DNA from: Verrucomicrobiota bacterium
GTDB lineage: Bacteria > Verrucomicrobiota > Verrucomicrobiia > Limisphaerales > UBA1096
NCBI GenBank assembly: GCA_030749225.1
Contig: JASMKO010000012.1
Coordinates: 1 to 40,739 of the forward strand
DNA: 40,739 nucleotides
Direction of reading: 5' to 3'
Part shown: piece by piece, positions 35,053 to 40,739 of the stretch
Position numbering within the stretch: position 1 is the first letter of the stretch
Layout of the letters: every line of letters begins with the position of its first letter
Program-made: the position numbers and the translations under genes
Notes under the pieces: generated by a model
Seen by the model: only the letters and a program-made list of their open reading frames with translations
What the model was told of the DNA's origin: nothing
Databases searched by the model: none

Positions 35053-36009
35053 ATGAACATCTCACGATGGCTCGGATGGCTTTTTGCAACCTCAGTGGTG
35101 TTGAACGTGCAGGCCAAAGATCTTCGCATTGGAATGGTCGGACTCGACACCTCACATGTCACTGCCTTCACGCGCATCCTAAACGACAAGTCAGCCAAGG
35201 ACCACATCCCGGGCGGCAAGGTGGTGGCCGCCGTCAAGGACAGTAGTCCCGACATTGAGTCCAGCTACTCGCGCGTGGAAAAATACACTGCAGAACTGAC
35301 CGGTAAGTGGGGCGTCAAACTCTATCCCACCATGGAGGAAATGTGCCGGCACGTTGACGCGGTGATGATCGAGAACGTCGATGGACGCCCCCACCTGAAG
35401 CATGCCACCGAGGTGATCAAGGCTGGCAAGCCGCTCTTCATCGACAAACCACTCGCTGGCACACTCGACGATTGCGTGAAAATTTACCGCTTGGCGAAGC
35501 GCCATAATGTGCCGGTGTTCAGTTCCTCATCGCTGCGTTTTGCCAAAGCTACCCTCGCTGCGCGCGCAGGCAAACACGGCAAAGTGCTACGCTGCGAGAC
35601 CTTCAGCCCAGCGCATCTCGAGCCGCACCACCCGGACTTATTCTGGTACGGCATCCACGGCGTTGAATCACTGTTCACTGTGATGGGATCCGGCTGCGTG
35701 TCAGTTCAACGCGGCACCACTAAGGACGGAAAAATCATAGTGACCGGCAAATGGAATGACGGCCGCATCGGCATCTTTCGCGAGGGTGAAGGCTACGGCG
35801 GCACGGCCAAGTGCGAGTCCGGTGAGCAAAAAGTCGGCAGCTACGACGGCTACGCCCCGCTGGTAAAGGAAGTGATGCGGTTTTTCAAAACAGGCAAGTC
35901 ACCGGTCAATGCCCGGGAGACGCTGGAAATCTATGCCTTCATGCAGGCAGCCGACGAATCCAAGGTCGCCAGCGGCAAGAAAGTCCCTCTGAAACTCGAT
36001 TGGAATTGA
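35053..36009 (+). CDS. Gfo/Idh/MocA family oxidoreductase with signal peptide
   Basis: This encodes 318 residues from ATG 35053; an in-frame start at 35035 would only add a short polar stretch before the signal. The N-terminus (NISRWLGWLFATSVVLNVQA) is a likely signal peptide, so the protein is probably periplasmic. LRIGMVGLDTSHVTAFTRIL begins a Rossmann-like fold in which the usual GxGxxG is replaced by GMVGLDTSH. GKPLFIDKPLAGTLDDCVKIYRLAKRHNVPVFSSSSLRFAK is the typical EKP-like catalytic block, with DKP for EKP, and GIHGVESLFTVMG follows. Relatives oxidise or reduce sugars with NAD(P); whether this one binds the cofactor outside the cytoplasm is unclear. Confidence 0.86.
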   Translation: MNISRWLGWLFATSVVLNVQAKDLRIGMVGLDTSHVTAFTRILNDKSAKDHIPGGKVVAAVKDSSPDIESSYSRVEKYTAELTGKWGVKLYPTMEEMCRHVDAVMIENVDGRPHLKHATEVIKAGKPLFIDKPLAGTLDDCVKIYRLAKRHNVPVFSSSSLRFAKATLAARAGKHGKVLRCETFSPAHLEPHHPDLFWYGIHGVESLFTVMGSGCVSVQRGTTKDGKIIVTGKWNDGRIGIFREGEGYGGTAKCESGEQKVGSYDGYAPLVKEVMRFFKTGKSPVNARETLEIYAFMQAADESKVASGKKVPLKLDWN

Positions 36010-36122
36010 TTTTTGAAGGTTTCCAGATTGATCGAATCACTTTGTCTTCATTTCTGAAAAGTAAATAATTCTTCATAGTCCTTATTTCGTTAAGTCCTAA
36101 CTTAGATACCCAAAACTGTTTC
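36010..36122. promoter_or_regulatory. AT-rich upstream region of the transporter/spermidine-synthase-like gene
   Basis: A 113-bp intergenic stretch is sharply richer in A and T than the preceding gene and marks the left boundary of an AT-rich segment. It probably holds the promoter of the next gene, but no single -35/-10 pair stands out. No palindrome copy is present. Confidence 0.35.
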
Positions 36123-38237
36123 ATGCAACTAACCGACAGCTTTAAACTTCATTGTTTTGTATTTCTCGGTGCCTTTCTGATTTTTACAATGGAACCTATG
36201 GTCGCCAGAATAGTTTTGCCCATCTATGGCGGATCTTTTCATGTATGGACAACAACCCTAACTTTCTTTCAAGGCATATTATTTATTGGGTATTTGTACT
36301 GCCACTTCTTCGCCAAGCGTTTGGGAGGGTGGCATATAGCACTAGTCGCAACTCCACTGATTTGGCTCCCATTATCAAATCATTTCGGGTTCAACCCGCC
36401 GGATGATCACAACCCTGCTTGGTTTCTCCTTTTTCAATTAACGATTCACGTGGCATTACCCTTTGGAGTACTCGCTACTACAAGTGTTATTGCCCAATCC
36501 TGGTTTACTCGAAGCAACATCCAGCACAAATCCCCTTATCCATTATATGCAAGTTCAAATGCAGGATCCATTTTGGCTCTTCTGGCATACATCGCTCTAT
36601 TCGAACCTCTGTTTGGCTTGCGGGTTCAACAAAGCCTATGGTTCGTGGTTTATATAGTGTATGTCTTCCTGGCTTGGTTCTGCTGGAAAAAAGTAACCCA
36701 AAAATCTAAAAGTACTGATTCAACTTCTCTACGTTCAACCGGGGTTAAGGTAGGCACTTTAATCAAATGGATATTTTTAAGCGCCCTGCCTTCCGGATTC
36801 ATGCTGGCTGTCTCGAATGCTGTCACCCTTGAACTTGGGTCCGTACCTCTTGTTTGGGTGCTTCCGTTAGTTTTATACTTATTAAGTTATGTGTTTACCT
36901 TTAGCCAAAAGAAAATAATATCCCCAACTATTCTTCATGCCTTTTGGCCCGGCGCAGCAACATTTGGATTATGCTCACTTTATACTCCTTCTCTTGGAGA
37001 ACTTTGGGAACTCGCCGCTCACTTAATAGCTCTCTTTTTAGTAGCCATGGTTGGACATGGCGAGTTGTACCGCCTTCGACCATCGAGCAATCAATTGACT
37101 GTTTTTTATCTGGCAATAGCGCTTGGCGGCTGGCTTGGCGGGATAGCAGTCAGTTTAGTCGCCCCGGTTGCATTCAGTAGCCTAATTGAATACCCAATTA
37201 TCATAGGAGTTTTTGCCATTACACTACTAACCATTAAGAGAGAATTTCTATACCATTCACTGCTAAAAAGACCATATTTATCAATCTTGGGAGCCTTAGC
37301 GATAGCTTTACCGTTGTACCAAATGACAAAAAAAACAAATCGAAATGATGGAATGATCGTGCCATTTTTCGACAGTAAACCAATTTATCAATATCGGAAC
37401 TACTATGGAATTTATAAAATAGCTGATCTACCCTTGAATCCAAAAGATATATTTCCTCAATGGTCGGAAAAGGATCCTCTTTTTAATGAAAAAGGCCCAA
37501 TCCTACGAACATTATGGCATGGTTCAACTGTGCATGGTTCTCAAATTATACATCCTTACACACGAAAATATGCACTATCCTATTACCATAGCGAAGGACC
37601 GTTAAAGGATCTTCTCATTGAAAGAAAAAAAAATCGAAATGTAGCAATTATAGGTTTGGGTGTCGGCGCATGCTCTACTTACTTTGAAGAACCAGAAAAA
37701 ATAACCTTCTATGAATTGGATCCGAGCATTGTGGATATAGCTCAGAACCACTTCACATATTTGTCAGATTGTTCAGCCAGCATCACAAATGTAGAAGGAG
37801 ATGCTAGGATTCAACTGGAACTAGCCCCAGACAACTCATATGATATCATCATGATAGATGCATTCAGCAGTGATGCGATTCCCACTCACTTGCTAACAAA
37901 AGAGGCTTTTTCTCTTTACGATAGAAAACTCGCTTCTAATGGAAAACTGATCTTTCACATCACAAACCGCCATTACGACCTTCAAGGAGTTATAAAGTCT
38001 ACCAGTGGAGAACAATGGGAAGCATTAGCTAGACATAGCGATGAACAACCTAAGCCTTTCGAAGATCATTCGCTTTATTGTGTGCTTCTTCGCAAAGGAT
38101 CCGACATCACCTCACTTCTCAGGGCAAATTGGCGTTCCCTCGATTCTTATGAATATGAGTGTGATCCATGGAGTGATGATTACATCAACACCCTTGCACC
38201 TCTTTACATTATGCTCCGCGCAAAAAAAATACTTTAA
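36123..38237 (+). CDS. Membrane transporter-like / spermidine-synthase-like fusion protein
   Basis: This encodes 704 residues. About the first 400 form a dozen hydrophobic segments (FLGAFLIFTMEPMVARIVLPIYGGSFHVWTT, LSALPSGFMLAVSNAVTLELGSVPLVWVLPLVLYL), typical of the fused MFS/spermidine synthase family. The C-terminal domain from about residue 500 is a class I methyltransferase-like fold of the spermidine synthase group: VAIIGLGVGACSTYF, ITFYELDPSIVDIAQNHF, NVEGDARIQLE and YDIIMIDAFSSDAIPTHLLTKEAF, where the DAFSSDAIP loop corresponds to the catalytic aspartate region. The actual substrate is unknown; polyamine synthesis is only one possibility. The gene is strikingly AT-rich relative to the window, lacks all palindrome copies and stands between unrelated genes, suggesting lateral acquisition. 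Confidence 0.88.
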   Translation: MQLTDSFKLHCFVFLGAFLIFTMEPMVARIVLPIYGGSFHVWTTTLTFFQGILFIGYLYCHFFAKRLGGWHIALVATPLIWLPLSNHFGFNPPDDHNPAWFLLFQLTIHVALPFGVLATTSVIAQSWFTRSNIQHKSPYPLYASSNAGSILALLAYIALFEPLFGLRVQQSLWFVVYIVYVFLAWFCWKKVTQKSKSTDSTSLRSTGVKVGTLIKWIFLSALPSGFMLAVSNAVTLELGSVPLVWVLPLVLYLLSYVFTFSQKKIISPTILHAFWPGAATFGLCSLYTPSLGELWELAAHLIALFLVAMVGHGELYRLRPSSNQLTVFYLAIALGGWLGGIAVSLVAPVAFSSLIEYPIIIGVFAITLLTIKREFLYHSLLKRPYLSILGALAIALPLYQMTKKTNRNDGMIVPFFDSKPIYQYRNYYGIYKIADLPLNPKDIFPQWSEKDPLFNEKGPILRTLWHGSTVHGSQIIHPYTRKYALSYYHSEGPLKDLLIERKKNRNVAIIGLGVGACSTYFEEPEKITFYELDPSIVDIAQNHFTYLSDCSASITNVEGDARIQLELAPDNSYDIIMIDAFSSDAIPTHLLTKEAFSLYDRKLASNGKLIFHITNRHYDLQGVIKSTSGEQWEALARHSDEQPKPFEDHSLYCVLLRKGSDITSLLRANWRSLDSYEYECDPWSDDYINTLAPLYIMLRAKKIL

Positions 38238-38285
38238 TATTAATTATACTTACTTTATTTTATATATCTCTGAACAACACTAAGC

Positions 38286-39344
38286 TTAAAGACGCTTAGC
38301 AACTTTTCGATGCGCTGCAGTTAAGGGAAACTTATCAATTTTCGCCAAGGATACCCATTCCCCATGAAGCTTAGCCAAGCGGGGTTTTCGGGAAACTCTC
38401 AATAAAAACATCTCAAGTCTATTCCTGTACCGCGTAACCGAGTGGTTGATGACGCAGAGCAACTCCGCTTGGCCAAGCGGGAGGTTAGCCTTGGCCAAGT
38501 GAGCGGCATCGGCATCGGCGCTCACTTCCCAGTTGGGGAACTCCCAAAAGCCGGCGTTCACGTCGCCGCTTGGCCGCCGCTGCACAAACACTTTCCCGCG
38601 CCATTTGATGATGAATCCGATGAACCGCCGCTTGGTTGCCGCCGCTCGCTTGGCCAAGGCCGGGATGGTTTCGACCTTGTTTTCCTTTCGCGCTGTGCAA
38701 CGGCCTTGCAGCGGGCAGCCGCCGCAGAGCGGGTTGCGCGGCCTGCAGACAAGCGCGCCCAGTTCCATCATCGCTTGGTTGAAGGCGGAGGCATTTCGCT
38801 GTCTTGGCTGTTGCCTCGCCACGGCATGTTTTACGAGGTCATCGGTGAAGGCCCAAATTTTTTCGAGCACCGGCTTCGCCTTGGGCGACTCTTCGATGCC
38901 GACCACGCGCGTGAGCACGCGAATGACGTTCCCGTCGACGATCGGTTCCGATTGGTTGAACGCGATGCTGCAGACCGCGCCGCCGGTGTAGCGCCCCACC
39001 CCGGGCAGCGCCATTACCCCGGCCAAGTCGCGCGGGAAACGGCCGCCATGTTCGTCGAGAATCAGCCGCGCGGCCTTTTGCATATTTCGCACACGCGAAT
39101 AGTAGCCCAGGCCCTCCCACAGCTTGATCACCGTGTCCTCCCGGGCGTTGGCCAGCGCGGTGATGTCCGGTAAGCGCTTCATCCAACGTTCCCAATACGG
39201 GATCACCGTCTTGACCTGTGTCTGCTGCAGCATGATCTCCGACACCCAGACGGCGTACGGGTCGCGCGTCCGCCGCCACGGCAAGTCGCGGGCGTTTTTG
39301 GCGAACCACTTGAGAAGCGGTGCAACGATGGAGCGGAGGCGCAT
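38286..39344 (-). CDS. mutY: A/G-specific adenine DNA glycosylase
   Basis: This encodes the 352-residue repair enzyme that removes adenine mispaired with 8-oxoguanine. The catalytic Glu is in WVSEIMLQQTQV (residue 36) and the catalytic Asp in PIVDGN (residue 137). The helix-hairpin-helix is LPGVGRYTGGAV. The [4Fe-4S] cluster ligands are C200, C207, C210 and C216 with C-X6-C-X2-C-X5-C spacing. A C-terminal NUDIX-like domain for 8-oxoG recognition follows (KRRFIGFIIKWRGKVFVQRRP, GFWEFPNWEV). Three exact palindrome cores lie in the 3' part: 38649 in the linker between domains (PALAKRAAA), and 38490 and 38468 together in the C-terminal domain (HLAKANLPLGQAELL). It is convergent with the AT-rich gene and divergent from thiS. 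Confidence 0.96.
   Translation of the reverse strand: MRLRSIVAPLLKWFAKNARDLPWRRTRDPYAVWVSEIMLQQTQVKTVIPYWERWMKRLPDITALANAREDTVIKLWEGLGYYSRVRNMQKAARLILDEHGGRFPRDLAGVMALPGVGRYTGGAVCSIAFNQSEPIVDGNVIRVLTRVVGIEESPKAKPVLEKIWAFTDDLVKHAVARQQPRQRNASAFNQAMMELGALVCRPRNPLCGGCPLQGRCTARKENKVETIPALAKRAAATKRRFIGFIIKWRGKVFVQRRPSGDVNAGFWEFPNWEVSADADAAHLAKANLPLGQAELLCVINHSVTRYRNRLEMFLLRVSRKPRLAKLHGEWVSLAKIDKFPLTAAHRKVAKRL
38465..38480. repeat. Iterated palindrome copy 19 (16 bp)
   Basis: CCGCTTGGCCAAGCGG contains the full 14-mer consensus. It lies inside mutY and is read as LPLGQAEL in the C-terminal domain. Confidence 0.85.
38490..38499. repeat. Iterated palindrome copy 20 (10 bp core)
   Basis: CTTGGCCAAG lies 9 bp from copy 19 and is read as HLAKA in MutY. 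Confidence 0.75.
38649..38658. repeat. Iterated palindrome copy 21 (10 bp core)
   Basis: CTTGGCCAAG is read as PALAKRA in the linker joining the catalytic and NUDIX-like domains of MutY. Confidence 0.75.
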
Positions 39345-39433
39345 CGGCGCGGCAGCCTACCGCCCGGTACGCGCTTGGCCAAGCGGCGGTCGTTGACTTG
39401 GGTGCGAATCGACGACAAAGTCACCGCAGCGGG
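39345..39433. promoter_or_regulatory. Divergent intergenic region mutY / thiS
   Basis: These 89 bp between divergent genes contain the 14-mer palindrome at 39372-39385, 28 bp upstream of the mutY start. No confident promoter elements or strong ribosome binding site before thiS were found. Confidence 0.4.
39372..39385. repeat. Iterated palindrome copy 22 (14 bp, intergenic)
   Basis: CGCTTGGCCAAGCG lies between divergent mutY and thiS. Confidence 0.85.
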
Positions 39434-39649
39434 ATGAGTGATTCGCCACAGAGTGTCACCGCCAACGGGCGGGAGATCGCCACCGGTTTGCCGGTGTCGC
39501 TGCACGATTTTCTCAAGGCGCAGGGCATGCTGCCGCGCAGCGTGGTGGTGGAACTAAACGGCGAGGCAATAACGCCATCGGAGTTCGCGGAGCGGCAGCT
39601 CAAGGCGGGCGACTCAATGGAAATCGTCAAGGTGGTGGCCGGCGGATGA
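39434..39649 (+). CDS. thiS: Sulfur carrier protein ThiS
   Basis: This encodes 71 residues of the ubiquitin-like ThiS/MoaD family. It carries sulfur as a C-terminal thiocarboxylate for thiazole synthesis in the thiamin pathway, after activation by ThiF or MoeB and use by ThiG. The sequence shows TANGREIATGLPVSLHDFLKAQGM, VVVELNGEAITPSEFAERQLKAGDSMEIVKVVAGG, with the essential C-terminal Gly-Gly and the VVELNG strand. ATG 39434 is chosen because it gives the normal ThiS length; the frame is open upstream but passes through the intergenic palindrome. The stop overlaps the next start (ATGA at 39646-39649), so translation is likely coupled to yqgE. No thiG, thiF or thiH is adjacent. Confidence 0.92.
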   Translation: MSDSPQSVTANGREIATGLPVSLHDFLKAQGMLPRSVVVELNGEAITPSEFAERQLKAGDSMEIVKVVAGG

Positions 39650-40206
39650 AGGAAAAACTTGAGAACCTTCGTGGGCATTTGTTGCTGGATGCCGGCGGCA
39701 TGTACGGTTCCTGTTTTCACCATACGGTGATCCTCATGTGCCAACACTCGCCCGGAGGCGCCTTCGGGTTGGTGCTCAATCAACCCAGCGACAAGCGCAT
39801 CGGCGACGTGTTGCCGATCGACATGCCGCCGTCGGTGAAGAACCGGCGCACCCGCAGCGGAGGCCCGGTTGACGAGTCGTCGGTGCACATCCTCCACAGC
39901 GACGCGTTCATGTTCCAGGGTAACGTGATGAACAACCTGTCGCTGGTGCAGGATCCGGGCGAGTTGAGCGACCTCGCCAACTCAGTCAACCCCGACCACA
40001 AGATCGAGGTGTTCCTCGGCTACTCCGGCTGGGGCGCCGGCCAACTCGAGAGCGAGCTGGCCCGCAAGGCATGGCTTGTCTGCAAAGCCACGACGGAACT
40101 GGTCTTCAGCAACCCCAAGGAGGCGGCTTGGCGCGAGATTCTCCGCGGCTTGGACTGGCAACACCGCCTGCTCGCCGACGGCCCGGACGACCTGTCGTGG
40201 AATTGA
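39646..40206 (+). CDS. YqgE/AlgH family protein (DUF179)
   Basis: This encodes 186 residues of the widespread YqgE/AlgH family, cytoplasmic proteins of still uncertain role. Recognisable features are the N-terminal LRGHLLLDAGGMYGSCFHHTVILMCQHSPGGAFGLVLNQPSD, the RSGGPVDESSVHILHS block and FLGYSGWGAGQLESELARKAWLVC. Length is normal. It starts inside the thiS stop codon (ATGA overlap) and is followed 49 bp later by a larA-like gene in the same direction. Confidence 0.93.
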   Translation: MKEKLENLRGHLLLDAGGMYGSCFHHTVILMCQHSPGGAFGLVLNQPSDKRIGDVLPIDMPPSVKNRRTRSGGPVDESSVHILHSDAFMFQGNVMNNLSLVQDPGELSDLANSVNPDHKIEVFLGYSGWGAGQLESELARKAWLVCKATTELVFSNPKEAAWREILRGLDWQHRLLADGPDDLSWN

Positions 40207-40255
40207 CTCGCTTGGCTTGGCGCGAAGGTGCCGGTACGCTCCCGACGAATTACGA

Positions 40256-40739
40256 ATGAAAGTCAACCTGGCATACGGCTCCGGCCATCTTCCCATCGAG
40301 GTTCCAGACGATCGAACGACGGTCATCGAGCCGGCGCACATCGATGGCCTTGCCGACGAGAAGGCGGCCGTGCTCGACGCGCTGCAAAACCCGATCGGCA
40401 GCCAAGCGTTGCTCGAGCGCATCACGGCGGACACGAAGATTTGCATCGCTTTCACCGACATCACCCGCGCAACGCCGAACGACCGGATCATCCCGTGGCT
40501 GCTCGAGCATCTCGGCGGGCCAAGCGACAACATCACGCTGCTCAACCAACTCGGCACCCACCGGGCCAACACGCGCGAGGAACTCGAGACGCTGCTCACG
40601 CCGGAGGTCGTTGCCACCTACCGCGTACTCAACCACGAGCCGGAAAACCCCGACGCCCTCGTGCAGGTCGGCACCACGGCCGACGGCACCCCCGCCCTGC
40701 TCAATCGGCACATCGTCGAGGCTGATTTGCGGATCGTCA
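40256..40739 (+). CDS. larA: LarA-like nickel-dependent lactate racemase, 5' part
   Basis: This gene is open to the window end, so only about the first 161 residues are visible. The sequence begins MKVNLAYGSGHLPIEVPDD, matching the start of DUF2088 lactate racemase proteins. CIAFTDITRATPNDRIIPWLLEHL corresponds to the conserved DxTRxxP block, and NQLGTHRANTREEL includes the GTHR histidine motif of the family. LarA interconverts D- and L-lactate using a nickel pincer cofactor made by LarB, LarC and LarE; some homologues racemise other 2-hydroxy acids. No larB, C or E gene is visible in the window. The lactate permease at 4-5.7 kb is too far away to be in the same operon. Confidence 0.88.
   Translation, partial: MKVNLAYGSGHLPIEVPDDRTTVIEPAHIDGLADEKAAVLDALQNPIGSQALLERITADTKICIAFTDITRATPNDRIIPWLLEHLGGPSDNITLLNQLGTHRANTREELETLLTPEVVATYRVLNHEPENPDALVQVGTTADGTPALLNRHIVEADLRIV

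Noticed and set aside
38280..38299. CTAAGC...GCTTAG inverted repeat at the convergent junction of the AT-rich gene and mutY as a terminator
   Set aside because: The stem is only 6 bp, includes the mutY stop codon and has no T-tract on either side; too weak to call.
9792..39385. The palindrome as a CRISPR repeat, IS end or REP/BIME element
   Set aside because: Spacing is irregular, there are no spacers, no target duplications or transposase genes, and copies are 10-18 bp and inside coding regions in every phase.
9792..39385. The palindrome as a DNA uptake sequence
   Set aside because: Uptake sequences are usually directional and often sit in terminators; this one is fully symmetric and mostly coding. 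Not excluded, but there is no competence gene here to support it.

Overview
The window is a GC-rich (about 60 % by eye), gene-dense bacterial chromosome segment with roughly 1.5 kb of intergenic DNA in total. The gene families point to the PVC superphylum, most likely Verrucomicrobiota. The signs are a DUF1501 / DUF1549-DUF1553-cytochrome c pair, a DUF1080 protein with a Tat-like leader, three pseudopilin-like proteins with a PALAKAK helix and C-terminal FADGHAE motif, and a SecA with a large insertion. Many genes lack a clear Shine-Dalgarno sequence and several use GTG or TTG starts. The lineage is inferred from gene content only.

Layout. 0.2-2.6 kb: secreted penicillin-acylase-type Ntn hydrolase. 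2.6-5.7 kb (minus): secreted TIM-barrel-like protein abutting an L-lactate permease. 5.8-11 kb (plus): an isolated nuoA, a phosphohexomutase, an alanine/glycine:cation symporter, a small membrane protein, and a PaaK-like AMP-forming ligase that overlaps it by one base. 11-19.8 kb (minus): dnaE, a heparinase II/III-like protein, two pseudopilin-like proteins and argH. 20-26 kb (plus): secA followed by a tetrapyrrole cluster (HemX/CcsA-like membrane protein, hemA, hemC). 26-36 kb: DUF1080 protein divergent from an LptF/LptG permease, a PQQ-type beta-propeller overlapping a third pseudopilin, then the minus-strand DUF1549/DUF1553-cytochrome and DUF1501 pair, divergent from a Gfo/Idh/MocA oxidoreductase. 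36.1-38.2 kb: a markedly AT-rich gene for a membrane transporter-like/spermidine-synthase-like fusion. 38.3-40.7 kb: mutY, thiS, yqgE, and the start of a larA-like lactate racemase gene cut by the window end.

The most striking signal is not a gene. A perfect palindrome with core CTTGGCCAAG occurs 22 times, eight of them as the 14-mer CGCTTGGCCAAGCG, with perfect symmetry of up to 18 bp. About 0.05 copies of the 10-mer would be expected by base composition. It lies in coding regions in all three codon phases (read as LAK, LGQA or AWPS), in intergenic gaps and at one gene start. It is absent from the first 9.8 kb and from the AT-rich island near 36-38 kb. It resembles in behaviour the cyanobacterial highly iterated palindrome HIP1 but has a different sequence.

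No rRNA, tRNA, CRISPR array, insertion sequence or prophage gene was seen.
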